From NCBI GenBank assembly GCA_030619925.1, contig JAUXAL010000006.1:1-64000 (forward strand): 64,000 bases of DNA, in the 5' to 3' direction. This document shows, piece after piece, positions 43,062-52,383 of the stretch (position 1 is its first letter; each line of letters starts with the position of its first letter). A program made the position numbers and the translations under genes. The DNA is from Phycisphaerae bacterium. Its GTDB lineage: Bacteria > Planctomycetota > Phycisphaerae > Sedimentisphaerales > Anaerobacaceae. Below the pieces are notes generated by a model, which was not told the DNA's origin, searched no databases, and was given only the letters and a program-made list of their open reading frames with translations.

Positions 43062-43520
43062 ATGAATATACGCAGTGCAAAAATCTCGGATGTCAAAGCT
43101 ATTCATGCCCTGATTAGTTCTTATGCGGAGCGGGACAGGATGCTGTTTCGCTCGATGGCGGATATTTATGAAAATTTGCAGGCTTTTACCGTGGCTGAAC
43201 TGGAGGGTAATGTTGTCGGCTGCTGTGCGTTAGAGATTATCTGGTCGGACTTGGCCGAAATAAAGTCCCTGGCAGTCGATGAAGCAAACACGGAAAAGGG
43301 CATCGGCAAAATGTTGGTGACCGCAGCGGCCGAGCAGGCACGTCAGCTTGGCCTGCAAAGGCTTTTTGCACTTACACTTAAGCCGGACTTTTTTGAGAAA
43401 CTGGGCTTTGAGATAGTTGAAAAAGAAACACTGCCGATGAAGGTCTGGAGCGACTGTGCCAAGTGTCCGAAGCAGCAAAATTGTGACGAGGTTGCAGTTG
43501 TAAAAAGTGAGCTAAAGTGA
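43062..43520 (+). CDS. GNAT acetyltransferase, ArgA-like N-acetylglutamate synthase
   Basis: This 152-residue GNAT protein resembles the short N-acetylglutamate synthases of arginine biosynthesis. Seen: NIRSAKISDVKAIHALI, CCALEIIWSDLAEIKSLAV, the acetyl-CoA loop EKGIGKMLVTAA and the C-terminal WSDCAKCPKQQNCDE typical of this subgroup. The argG gene at 25910 shows the pathway is present. No ribosome site is visible. It is followed by a bidirectional terminator. Another GNAT function is possible. Confidence 0.82.
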   Translation: MNIRSAKISDVKAIHALISSYAERDRMLFRSMADIYENLQAFTVAELEGNVVGCCALEIIWSDLAEIKSLAVDEANTEKGIGKMLVTAAAEQARQLGLQRLFALTLKPDFFEKLGFEIVEKETLPMKVWSDCAKCPKQQNCDEVAVVKSELK

Positions 43521-43548
43521 CACATAAGTGTCACTTTAGGCACTTTTT
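43502..43548. terminator. Bidirectional terminator between acetyltransferase and ABC permease
   Basis: A perfect 12-bp stem CTAAAGTGACAC (43512-43523) and GTGTCACTTTAG (43528-43539) around ATAA is extended by AAAAAGTG and CACTTTTT. T runs lie on both sides, suiting both convergent genes. The same hairpin text occurs after argG at 27172-27199. Confidence 0.85.
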
Positions 43549-44509
43549 ATCCTACCTGTCGGCGTTGGAAGAGGGCAACAGCCAGTGCGAGTATAGCTGT
43601 CGTGTAGCACAAGGCGTAGGAAGCACTTATCGCAATATATTTTAGGGGGACCTCACTGCCCTCGTAAATGGCGTCGCTAATCCAGAAAATCTGCAGATTC
43701 GGCACCAGAAACCTGCCTATTTTGGCCCACAAATGGGTCTCGGCGAGCCTGCCGAATGTGTAATCACTTGCAAGACCTAATAAAAAAATCCCGATACAGG
43801 CCGAGAGCGTTACCACTATGTTAAACCTGGCTGAAAGTGCCACCGCCAGAGCCACTATTATTATCGCAGCTAACAACAGCAATACTGAGCCGTAAATATC
43901 TACTGTGTTTATGCCATTATCCTGGGGCTTGAACTGCCAGTTGCGGTCGATAAAAGATAAGAACACTATGCCTAATGTAGCGAATATGCCGGTCAGTACT
44001 ATGGCTGTTGATGAGAATTTCCACTCATAAGCATAGTTGAAAAAAGCACTTAGCAGAAATGCTGCGAGGACGACGACCGCCGCCGTGCCCAGAACCGTCC
44101 AGTCGTGCGTATCGTTTACCGTCTCAAGAACACCGTGTCTGATTGCCATCAGCAGGGCGATAGTGCAGATATAATGGGCCAGAGCCACAGCGGCAGCAAC
44201 GCCGAAAAACTTTGCAATAATGAATATCGGACGTTGGACGGGTTTGCTCAGGACAGTCGTTATAGTCTTATTCTCTAATTCCTTGGCCACAGCTCCGGAG
44301 GCGGAAAATATTGCGATGAACAAGCTGGTGAGGAATAACGTAGATAATCCTAGTTCGCGCAGGAGTTTGTTGTCATCGCTCATTGTGTACATTGTCAAAG
44401 ACGGACTGAAAAAGAACAAGAACAAGGCGGCGGCAATGATTATGGCGTAGACCGGCTGCCTCAGGGTTTCTATGAAGGTGTTTTTTGCTATTGTAAATAA
44501 CTTATTCAT
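43547..44509 (-). CDS. ABC-2 type transporter permease
   Basis: This 320-residue membrane protein has about six to seven helices and the ABC-2/NosY-like start MNKLFTIAKNTFIETLR. The segment GAVAKELENKTITTVLSKPVQR is the amphipathic coupling region typical of ABC-2 permeases, and it is like the equivalent part of the permease at 52376 (VTSDIEQRQIYTVVTKPIRR). It lies divergent to the SPFH genes and its partner ATPase may be the one at 51136. Substrate unknown. Confidence 0.85.
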   Translation of the reverse strand: MNKLFTIAKNTFIETLRQPVYAIIIAAALFLFFFSPSLTMYTMSDDNKLLRELGLSTLFLTSLFIAIFSASGAVAKELENKTITTVLSKPVQRPIFIIAKFFGVAAAVALAHYICTIALLMAIRHGVLETVNDTHDWTVLGTAAVVVLAAFLLSAFFNYAYEWKFSSTAIVLTGIFATLGIVFLSFIDRNWQFKPQDNGINTVDIYGSVLLLLAAIIIVALAVALSARFNIVVTLSACIGIFLLGLASDYTFGRLAETHLWAKIGRFLVPNLQIFWISDAIYEGSEVPLKYIAISASYALCYTTAILALAVALFQRRQVG

Positions 44510-44714
44510 CCTTCACTACCAACTCGCAACGATTAGGCTATCTGCCCGCTCGTCGGGATTTCGGTTTGAGTTAATGACTTAATTTTTTTCGCAATTGTCC
44601 CTATACGAAGATGGCATTTGCTGTTATATTACGAAACTTTCAAATTGTAAAGAGCTTACACATATAAATACAATGATTGTGTTTTTTTGTTCAGTGTAGA
44701 GCCGGGATAAAAAA

Positions 44715-46808
44715 ATGACAGTATCGTCCAAACGCCCTGAACAGGTAGCATTGGTATCTTTGATTTTGAGCGTGGTCTTTTTCGGCATTTCGTTTTTTTT
44801 GGGCCGATGGAGCGGTTTTTTCGCTATCACCGCAGTTAGCTGGCTGACCGGCTCGGCTGCTTTGATTTGGTTTGTCCTGGTTATTCAGTTCCATCAGCGT
44901 GCTTTAGCCGAGCAGGAAAAGCTTGATATGGGCCAATTGGCCAAGGATGAGCAAGCACCCACAATTTTTCAGGCCAAGGGTGAGCGGGCCGCTTTATTTG
45001 CCGTAGCTCAGCGGCATCTGCAAATACTCGAGAAATGGTTCATTCCTGTATTTTCAGTACTAATCGCTGTCTATCAAATAGGCATCGGTCTGTACTTATT
45101 GAGGGCTGCTCAGGCCTCGGCTGATGCTTTACAGGCCGCCCAGTCCGGGTTCGATGTCGAGCTAAAACCGGCGTTGCTTTGTGCAGTCTGTATGATGGCC
45201 ATAGCATTTGTGAGCTTCTTAATTTCCCGCTATGCCACCGGTATGTCGGCCCAGCCGCAGTGGAAGCCGTTACGGGCCGGCGGCAGCTTTTTGCTTGGCA
45301 TTGCCGTGTTGTGCTTTGCTCTGGCGATAGGCCTGGCGCTGGCACAATTCGAGATTAGCATTGTGGTGGTTGTAATTAACTTCGTTGTTCCGATTTTGCT
45401 GGTCGTTCTTGGTGTGGAAACCGCTCTGAATGTCGTTCTGGACATATATCGCCCAAGGCTGAAAAGCCGATACAGCAGGAGCGCATTTGACAGCAGACTT
45501 CTGGGGATTATAAATGAGCCGGGCGGCATATTACGCAGCGCAGCAGATGCCATTGATTATCAATTTGGTTTTAAGGTCTCTCAAACCTGGTTTTATAAAC
45601 TCCTCGAAAAAGCGATTGTGCCTCTGGTCTTATTTGCCGGTGTTACGCTGTATTTGTTGAGCTGCGTAGTTGTGGTAGCCCCCGATGAGGAGGCGATAAT
45701 AGAGCATTTCGGCAATCCTATGGACCAGGCCGGTAATGTCAGGCATGTTAAGCCCGGATTGACTTTCAAATGGCCCTGGCCGATTGATATTGCCTATAAG
45801 TATCCCACGAAAAAAGTTACGGAACTTCATATTGGCTTTGTTCCCAAGCTCGACCCAGAGAGCAAAGAGAGAGTCCGTGAGCCGTTGTTATGGGGCAAAG
45901 CTCATCACGAAACCGAATACCATTTACTTGTAGCCAGCGAACAAACAGGCCCCACTTCAGAGGCCGGAGCGGTCCCGGTAAGTCTTGTAGTTGCTGCGGT
46001 CCCCGTTCAATACAGAATAAAGGATTTGTATCACTTTATCTACAACCATAGCCAGCCGGAGAAGCTGCTCGAATCTATCTGTTATCGAGAACTCACGAAG
46101 TTTGCAGCCAGTGCCAGGATTGAAGTGGACAACGAAGCCGATATGGCCCATAGCCTGCTTGGAGCAGGCAGGGACCAGGCCAAGAGGATTTTAACTAAAA
46201 ATATTCAGAAAGCTGCTGATGAAGCCGGCCTCGGTGTTGAAATCGTGTTTTTGGGTCTGCAGGGCATTCACCCTCCGCCTGAAGTTGCACCGGATTATCA
46301 AAGGGTTGTCGGTGCCGTTCAAAAGAAACAGGCACTTATCCTTAGGGCGCAAGCCGAGCGAAACAAGACTTTGAGCACACTGGTAGGTTCTGTGGAAGAA
46401 GCCGACGAGCTTTACAACCTTGCGGCGAGATACCAGCAGGCCGAAGAGGCAGACAGACCGGAGAATGTAAGTGAGCTTGGCAGGCAGTTGGATGAGGCCT
46501 TTGCAAAAGCCAAGGGCGATATCTTCAAGGCTCTGCGGGAATCACAAAGCTATGCCTTCGAAAAAGCGACCCTTGCTCGCGCTACCGGCCGGCGTTTTGC
46601 CAGCCAGCTCAAGGCATACGAGGCCGCAGAGGAAATTTACAAACGTGAGCAAATATTAACGGCCTTCGAAGAGTCGCTCGAGAAGGTACGAAAATATATC
46701 GTGGTGGCCGATCCGAACGACAGGCAGGTAATCATAATCGATTTTAGGGAAGAGCTGACGCCAAGTTTGTATGACTTTGGTGGCTTTGAGGAGAGCAGCG
46801 AGAAATGA
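44715..46808 (+). CDS. Polytopic SPFH/HflK-like protein
   Basis: This 697-residue protein has an N-terminal membrane part with about seven helices (residues 8-260) and a further helix near 305-325 (IVPLVLFAGVTLYLLSCVV) leading into an HflK-like SPFH domain (VVAPDEEAIIEHFGNP, PGLTFKWPWPIDI) and a long helical tail. SPFH proteins form large membrane rings that control proteases such as FtsH or organise membrane areas. The polytopic N-terminus is unusual for HflK. Its stop overlaps the next start by 4 nt (ATGA), so the products probably assemble together. Confidence 0.88.
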   Translation: MTVSSKRPEQVALVSLILSVVFFGISFFLGRWSGFFAITAVSWLTGSAALIWFVLVIQFHQRALAEQEKLDMGQLAKDEQAPTIFQAKGERAALFAVAQRHLQILEKWFIPVFSVLIAVYQIGIGLYLLRAAQASADALQAAQSGFDVELKPALLCAVCMMAIAFVSFLISRYATGMSAQPQWKPLRAGGSFLLGIAVLCFALAIGLALAQFEISIVVVVINFVVPILLVVLGVETALNVVLDIYRPRLKSRYSRSAFDSRLLGIINEPGGILRSAADAIDYQFGFKVSQTWFYKLLEKAIVPLVLFAGVTLYLLSCVVVVAPDEEAIIEHFGNPMDQAGNVRHVKPGLTFKWPWPIDIAYKYPTKKVTELHIGFVPKLDPESKERVREPLLWGKAHHETEYHLLVASEQTGPTSEAGAVPVSLVVAAVPVQYRIKDLYHFIYNHSQPEKLLESICYRELTKFAASARIEVDNEADMAHSLLGAGRDQAKRILTKNIQKAADEAGLGVEIVFLGLQGIHPPPEVAPDYQRVVGAVQKKQALILRAQAERNKTLSTLVGSVEEADELYNLAARYQQAEEADRPENVSELGRQLDEAFAKAKGDIFKALRESQSYAFEKATLARATGRRFASQLKAYEAAEEIYKREQILTAFEESLEKVRKYIVVADPNDRQVIIIDFREELTPSLYDFGGFEESSEK

Positions 46809-47722
46809 AAAATATAGCGATTACAATTTTCATCGTATTAGTAGTCATAGTCATGGGTTTGCATCTTGTCTTGTTCCAGGTAAGAGAGATAGAAACCGCT
46901 CTGGTAACGACGTTTGGAAAGGCTACCAGCGAAGATGAAATTACCGAACCAGGCTGGTATTTCAGATGGCCGGCTCCAATCCAGCGGGTCTATAAATTTG
47001 ACTCCCGCAAGAGAGTTTTTGAGGCCGACCTTGTCGAGACAACGACCAGAGGGGCTGTGCCGATTATCGTAAATACTTATGTCGTTTGGAAAATTGCCGA
47101 GCCGCTGCAATTTTTTAGGGCTGTAGGAACAGTCAGGGAAGCGCAAAGCAAATTGCTGAGCCAGATCAGCGATACTCAAAATAGAGTGATTGGCCAGCAT
47201 TCCTTCGGTGAATTTGTAAACAGCGACCTGAACAAAATAAGATTTGAAGAGATTCAGAATGAGATGCTCGCCGATATTAAACAGCCTGTCAGAGACAATT
47301 ACGGCATTGAAGTTGTGGCCCTTGGCATAAAGCAGCTCAAAGTCAGTGAAGATGTAAGCAAAGAAGTCTTTGCACGAATGAGGGCTGAACGAAATCGCAG
47401 AACCGAGGCAACTATCGCGCAGGGAAACGCAGAGGTGACCAAGATAAAAACCGATGCCGATTCGAAAAAGACAGAGTTACTCGCTGCCGCAGAGGCAAGG
47501 GCAAAAGCAATACGAGGGCAGGGCGACGCCGAAGCTGCGAAATATTACAAAATGCTGGAAGCCGACCCCGCCCTTGCGATGTTCCTGCGGGACATCGAGG
47601 CCCTCAAGAAAATATTAGCAGAAAGGTCGACGGTTGTTTTCAGCAGTAAAACAGCACCTTTCAGGTTGTTAGAGAAAATGCCCGACATTAAACCACCAGA
47701 CCCCAACGAACCGGAAAGATAG
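46805..47722 (+). CDS. HflC-like SPFH protein
   Basis: This 305-residue protein has one N-terminal membrane helix (AITIFIVLVVIVMGLHLVLF) and an HflC-type SPFH domain (REIETALVTTFGKA, EPGWYFRWPAPIQRVYKFD), then helical text with ARMRAERNRRTEATIAQGNAE-like repeats typical for HflC. It overlaps the preceding SPFH gene by 4 nt and precedes a third by 18 nt. Likely a partner in a heteromeric ring. Confidence 0.92.
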   Translation: MKNIAITIFIVLVVIVMGLHLVLFQVREIETALVTTFGKATSEDEITEPGWYFRWPAPIQRVYKFDSRKRVFEADLVETTTRGAVPIIVNTYVVWKIAEPLQFFRAVGTVREAQSKLLSQISDTQNRVIGQHSFGEFVNSDLNKIRFEEIQNEMLADIKQPVRDNYGIEVVALGIKQLKVSEDVSKEVFARMRAERNRRTEATIAQGNAEVTKIKTDADSKKTELLAAAEARAKAIRGQGDAEAAKYYKMLEADPALAMFLRDIEALKKILAERSTVVFSSKTAPFRLLEKMPDIKPPDPNEPER

Positions 47723-47740
47723 CCTGGAATCATTGCCGTT

Positions 47741-49033
47741 ATGACAGAACAAAATAAGGAAAATAACGAGGATTTGGGTCGGCCGGTGCCGGAGAAATCT
47801 GTGGCCGATGAGCTTGATGTGGCAGGTAAGAGCCTGTCCGAGGCATTGAGAATCAGCTTTATTGTCTTAAAGATAATAATGATTGTGCTGGTCGCTGCCT
47901 TTCTGGCCTCGGGTTTTAAGACGATTGACTCTGATGAGCAGGCACTTGTTTTACGATTTGGAAAGATTCGAGGTGTGGGTGAAGAAAGACTCCTCGATCC
48001 CGGCCTACATTGGATATTCCCATATCCAATAGACGAAATTGTGAAGATCCCTGTAGCCAAGAAGGTAAATTTAGCGGTCAACTCGTTCTGGTACTTCCAG
48101 ACAAAGGAAGAGAAGCTGGCCGGGGGAAAAGGCAGAATTCGCCCGGAGGACCCACTAAAGCCCACGGTTGACGGCTATTGCCTGACCCGAAGTGAGAAAC
48201 AAAATGAGGCTATCGCCGGCTCTGACGGCAGTGACTACAACATTGTCCATTCCAGGTGGCAGCTAACCTATCAGATTGCCAAGCCCGAGCTATTCTTCAA
48301 GAATGTCTACGTTGAGGATGTAAAGCCGGGGGAGATTTATTTCGATGTCATCAGAAACACCATAGAACCGCTTTTGCAGAAGCTTTTTGAAGACGCAGTT
48401 GTAACTGCAATGGTCAATTATACTGTTGACGACGTTATGTTCGACCAGATCGCGGCACTAACGGGCCACGTCAAAAGGTTGCTGCAGAAGAATCTCGAAA
48501 CAATAGAAAGCGGCATAGAAGTTGTTGAGGTGCAGCTGACAGATAAAACCTGGTCTCGGCAGGTTGACGAAGCGTTCCAGGCCGCCCATAAGGCAAGTCA
48601 GGAAAGTCAAAAAGCGATAAGCGAGGCGAGAACTTACGCTGAAAATACTCTCAACGAAGTCGCCGGGCCGGTCGCTGAGCAGCTATTTGCAGCTCTGCAC
48701 GATGAAACTGTCAGCGAACAGGAAGAAGAGTTGTTATGGTTTCAATTGGCCGGTGCCGCTCAGGGGAAAATCGCCGAGGCGCGGGCCTACCGGACGAAGG
48801 TTGTGGAAATTGCCAAAGCCAATGCCGATTATTTGCTGCGTTTGCTGCCAGAATATCGCAAACGTCCGAAACTTGTCCTTCAAGAAATCTATCGGGACGC
48901 TATGGAATATGTCCTTAATAATACGGATGAGAAAATAATAATTCAGCCTGGTGAAGGAGCCGAGGATAGAGAAATAAGAATCCTTCTGAGCAGGGACCAG
49001 ACGTTAAAACCAAAGTCTGATAAAGAGCAATGA
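47741..49033 (+). CDS. HflK-like SPFH protein, third of three
   Basis: This 430-residue protein has a cytoplasmic N-terminus, one helix (SFIVLKIIMIVLVAAFLASGF) and an SPFH domain (IDSDEQALVLRFGKIRG, DPGLHWIFPYPIDEIVKIP). An insert of around 40 residues (KLAGGKGRIRPEDPLKP area) sits within the domain. A long helical tail follows. Three SPFH genes in a row is unusual, since HflKC is normally a pair. Confidence 0.9.
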   Translation: MTEQNKENNEDLGRPVPEKSVADELDVAGKSLSEALRISFIVLKIIMIVLVAAFLASGFKTIDSDEQALVLRFGKIRGVGEERLLDPGLHWIFPYPIDEIVKIPVAKKVNLAVNSFWYFQTKEEKLAGGKGRIRPEDPLKPTVDGYCLTRSEKQNEAIAGSDGSDYNIVHSRWQLTYQIAKPELFFKNVYVEDVKPGEIYFDVIRNTIEPLLQKLFEDAVVTAMVNYTVDDVMFDQIAALTGHVKRLLQKNLETIESGIEVVEVQLTDKTWSRQVDEAFQAAHKASQESQKAISEARTYAENTLNEVAGPVAEQLFAALHDETVSEQEEELLWFQLAGAAQGKIAEARAYRTKVVEIAKANADYLLRLLPEYRKRPKLVLQEIYRDAMEYVLNNTDEKIIIQPGEGAEDREIRILLSRDQTLKPKSDKEQ

Positions 49034-49080
49034 CGCAGGAAGATTGAAAGTTCGAAGATAAACTACACCTTATCGGCAAT

Positions 49081-49108
49081 GAGAGACACGAAACACGAGA
49101 CGCAAGAT
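49081..49108. repeat. Heptad array before the P-type ATPase start
   Basis: GAGAGAC, ACGAAAC, ACGAGAC, GCAAGAT in phase; the ATG follows after one base. It has related text to the array at 51040. Confidence 0.65.
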
Positions 49109-49109
49109 T

Positions 49110-51029
49110 ATGGCTCACGAACATTTACATTTTAAGGATGACATTGCTGCCGAGCGCACTCACGGCAAGCAGATTCGCGTGAGTATGGCTCTGCTGGGGA
49201 CGTTGGCCGGCGGAATGCTGCTTATAAACAGCGGTATCGCGAGGTTCATCTATGGCAGTGGCAGTTTCAACACCGAATTTTTTGCAATGGCCGGGGCGAT
49301 ACTGCTCGGCGCTCCCATTGTTCTGCACGCTATAAAGAGCCTTATACAAAAACAGATGCATATGGATGAGCTGGTGGCTCTGGCAATATTTGCCGCCTTT
49401 GTGACAGGAAAATTTGCCACCGCAGGTATCGTCGCATTCTTTATGCTTTTGAGTGAGCTTATTGAAACGCGTACCGCCCTTGGCGCCCGTGCCTCAATCG
49501 AATCGCTGATAAAGCTGACGCCTACAAGGGCAAATCTTGTCGAACAGAACGGTTCTGAAAAAGAAGTGAAAGTCAGCAGCCTCAAGCCCGGTGATTGTGT
49601 CCGTGTCCGTCCCGGCGATAATATACCAGCCGATGGCGAAGTGGCAAAGGGTCTCAGTTCTGTAAATGAAGCAACGATAACGGGCGAATCCCTGCCCGTC
49701 GATAAAGTGCCGGGAATGCAGGTCTTCGCCGGCACGAACAACCTTACCGGTGTGCTGGATTTCACCGTGACCAAAGCAGGCAAGGATACAACTCTCGGCA
49801 AAGTCCAGTCGTTGATTATGCAGGCCGAGCAGACAAAGATACCGATTATGCGAATAATCGACCGCTACGTTGAGTGGTACACGCCAACAATTTTGATGAT
49901 TGCCGGGATAGTTCTGTTTTTTACCCGTGACGTCGACAGAGCGATTACAATACTTGTTGTGTCGTGTCCCTGTGCGCTAATTCTGGCGACGCCGACTGCA
50001 ATGGTTGCAGCGATATCGGCCTCTGCTCGCCTTGGTATCCTGATAAAGAATGTCGCCGACCTTGAGATTGCCGGCAAGATTACGGCGATGGTATTTGACA
50101 AGACAGGGACGGTTACGACCGGCCGGCTGTATGTGACGAAACTGACACCTGCCGAAGGAATAGAACCGGGTGAATTATTGGCAGAGGCGGCCTCTGCCGA
50201 GCAGATGAGCAAGCACCCGGCCGCAAGAGCGCTGCAGGAAGTGGCCAAAGAAGCAAACCTTTCTTTGCCTGAGACGGACAGTTTTCAAGAAACGCCGGGT
50301 AAAGGGGTAACTGCGGTGGTCGATTCAGCAAAAATCATGGTAGGAAGAGACACCTTCCTCAAAGAAAACAATGTAGATACAAGCAACGTTTCTGACCCGG
50401 TTCTGCACGAGGAGCAGGGCTTCAGCACCCTTTATGTGGCCAAGGACGCAAAGTGCATCGGCTGGATCGGTTTGCAGGACAAAACCAGACCCGAAGCCAA
50501 GCAGGCCGTAAGGGAGCTGCTTAGTATCGGCGTAAAAAGAGTAACTATGCTCACCGGCGACCGCGACGAGGTGGCCAAACGTGTTGCTGCTGAGCTGGCT
50601 TGTACCGATTTCAAGGCACATTGTTTGCCTCAGGACAAACTGGCGATTGTTGAGCAGATTCGAAAAGCCGGCCATACGGTTGTAGTTGTCGGTGACGGTA
50701 TAAACGATGCGCCTGCTTTGGCAGCAGGTGACCTGGGTATTGCTATGGGTGCTGCCGGCAGTGACGTGGCCATAAATTCTGCTTCGATTGCCTTGATGAG
50801 CGACGATTTGAGGCGGCTGCCTTTCCTTGTCCGACTTTCCCGAAAAACAAGAAGAGTTATTAATCAAAATCTTGGCTTTGGAATAATGTTTATCATTCTT
50901 GGTGTTGCTGCAGGCGCGGCGGCGTGGCTGCCGGTGGCTTACGCTGCGGTCTTACATTTTGTCGGCTCGTTGATCGTCGTTTTTAATAGTGCTCGACTTG
51001 TCCGCTACGGCGAGGAATTAGAATCGTGA
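49110..51029 (+). CDS. Heavy-metal P1B-type ATPase
   Basis: This 639-residue pump has the P-type hallmarks: TGES in the actuator domain (ATITGESLPVDK), the CPC metal motif in VVSCPCALILATPTA, the phosphorylation site DKTGTVTTG, and GDGINDAPALAAGD. There is no N-terminal metal-binding domain; the N-terminus holds only a few histidines (MAHEHLHF). The last helices have LHFVGSLIVVFNS, which does not fit the standard Zn (DxG) or Cu (MxxSS) signatures, so metal choice is open. It follows three SPFH genes in the same direction. Confidence 0.92.
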   Translation: MAHEHLHFKDDIAAERTHGKQIRVSMALLGTLAGGMLLINSGIARFIYGSGSFNTEFFAMAGAILLGAPIVLHAIKSLIQKQMHMDELVALAIFAAFVTGKFATAGIVAFFMLLSELIETRTALGARASIESLIKLTPTRANLVEQNGSEKEVKVSSLKPGDCVRVRPGDNIPADGEVAKGLSSVNEATITGESLPVDKVPGMQVFAGTNNLTGVLDFTVTKAGKDTTLGKVQSLIMQAEQTKIPIMRIIDRYVEWYTPTILMIAGIVLFFTRDVDRAITILVVSCPCALILATPTAMVAAISASARLGILIKNVADLEIAGKITAMVFDKTGTVTTGRLYVTKLTPAEGIEPGELLAEAASAEQMSKHPAARALQEVAKEANLSLPETDSFQETPGKGVTAVVDSAKIMVGRDTFLKENNVDTSNVSDPVLHEEQGFSTLYVAKDAKCIGWIGLQDKTRPEAKQAVRELLSIGVKRVTMLTGDRDEVAKRVAAELACTDFKAHCLPQDKLAIVEQIRKAGHTVVVVGDGINDAPALAAGDLGIAMGAAGSDVAINSASIALMSDDLRRLPFLVRLSRKTRRVINQNLGFGIMFIILGVAAGAAAWLPVAYAAVLHFVGSLIVVFNSARLVRYGEELES

Positions 51030-51039
51030 TGCATAATGA

Positions 51040-51137
51040 GAGATACGAGACACGCTTCACGCAATACGTATCACGCAATACGAGATACGAGACACGCTTC
51101 ACGCAATACGCATCACGCAATACGAGATACGAGATAT
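51040..51137. repeat. Heptad array overlapping the ABC ATPase start (14 units)
   Basis: GAGATAC, GAGACAC, GCTTCAC, GCAATAC, GTATCAC, GCAATAC are repeated as a 42-nt block twice (GCATCAC in the second), then GAGATAC, GAGATAT. The ATG at 51136 uses the last bases of the final unit. It fills the gap after the P-type ATPase gene. Confidence 0.9.
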
Positions 51138-52383
51138 GGAGTACGCTGTTGAAACTTTTTCTTTGACGAAGATTTTTTCCGACTGGTGGGGTCGGGCCAA
51201 AGTTTATGCTGTGGACGACCTGAATTTGCAGGTTCGGTACAATGAGGTATTCGGCCTTTTAGGGCCCAACGGCTCCGGCAAAACAACCACCCTGAAGTTA
51301 CTGCTCGGCTTGCTTTATCCGACAAAGGGCAGATCTGTCGTTTTTGGTGGTGACGGTGCCGACCCTAAAATCAGCGCTCGAATCGGCTTTTTGCCCGAGG
51401 AGTCCTATCTCTACAGGTATCTGAACGCCCGCGAAACCCTGGATTTCTACGGCAGATTATTCGGCTTACGTGCTAAAGTGCGCAAAATGCGTATCGAAGC
51501 CCTGCTCGATATGGTCGGACTGAAGGCCGTTGCAAACAGAGCCGTTGGGACATATTCGAAAGGTATGGCGCGCAGAATCGGCCTGGCACAGGCGCTGATA
51601 AACGACCCGGACTTGCTCGTGTTGGATGAGCCGACAACCGGCCTTGACCCTATCGGAACAAGGCAGATAAAGGATTTAATCCTGATGCTCGCACAACGCG
51701 GCAAGACAATCCTGCTCTGCAGTCACTTGCTGGCGGATGTCGAAGATGTATGCGATAGAATCGCAATCCTCTACGGCGGCAGAATCCAGACCCAGGGCCG
51801 GGTTAGAGACCTTTTACAGCAGACGAGTAAGAAGCAAATTACCACCGATGCCATAAGCGATAGCGCCATTGAGAAGATAAAGCAGGTGATTGAGGACGAA
51901 GATGCTGACTGTGTGGTAACTTCTCCGATGGATAAGCTCGAAACATTTTTCATTAAAACCGTTGCAGCTGCCCAACAGCAGGCCCAGCCCACGAGCGGTG
52001 CAGTCAGCACTACCAGAATCGGCGGTTTTCTCGCACCGCAGGCCCCTGTCGAGAGTATACTTGATAAACTTGCCTCTGCACCGATATCGCGGGATACATC
52101 GCTGGAGACTCCAGCAACAGAGCAGGTCGTTCCGGCTGAAAGTTCGGAGCCCAAACCCGATGAACAGTTGCTCAGTGAGCTAACTGAGCCGGCTGAACCG
52201 CTCGGGACCAAACCTGTCGTTAAAGATGAAAAAGTCAAAACAGAACCGGTTGAACCCCAAGGATCTGGGCAAGAACAAATCAAAAAAAGCATTTTAGACC
52301 AGCTCACAGGTCACCGGCGGCCTCAAAATGCCGATAGTGAACAAACGGATAAATCGCAGGCAGGAGACTCGGGCGATGCATAG
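51136..52383 (+). CDS. ABC transporter ATP-binding protein with long C-terminal tail
   Basis: This 415-residue protein has an ATPase domain (about 1-225): Walker A GPNGSGKTTT, signature YSKGMARRIG, Walker B LLVLDEPTTGLD and the H-loop CSHLLAD. A tail of about 170 residues, rich in Glu, Pro, Ser and Lys, follows and is not part of the family core. The start codon is formed by a heptad array, with no Shine-Dalgarno. The stop overlaps the permease start (ATGCATAG), so both form one exporter, perhaps with the permease at 43547. Confidence 0.92.
   Translation: MEYAVETFSLTKIFSDWWGRAKVYAVDDLNLQVRYNEVFGLLGPNGSGKTTTLKLLLGLLYPTKGRSVVFGGDGADPKISARIGFLPEESYLYRYLNARETLDFYGRLFGLRAKVRKMRIEALLDMVGLKAVANRAVGTYSKGMARRIGLAQALINDPDLLVLDEPTTGLDPIGTRQIKDLILMLAQRGKTILLCSHLLADVEDVCDRIAILYGGRIQTQGRVRDLLQQTSKKQITTDAISDSAIEKIKQVIEDEDADCVVTSPMDKLETFFIKTVAAAQQQAQPTSGAVSTTRIGGFLAPQAPVESILDKLASAPISRDTSLETPATEQVVPAESSEPKPDEQLLSELTEPAEPLGTKPVVKDEKVKTEPVEPQGSGQEQIKKSILDQLTGHRRPQNADSEQTDKSQAGDSGDA

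Noticed and set aside
51040-51137. Possible CRISPR-like array
   Set aside because: Units are 7-mers in a 42-nt block with no distinct spacers, and no cas genes are in the window.
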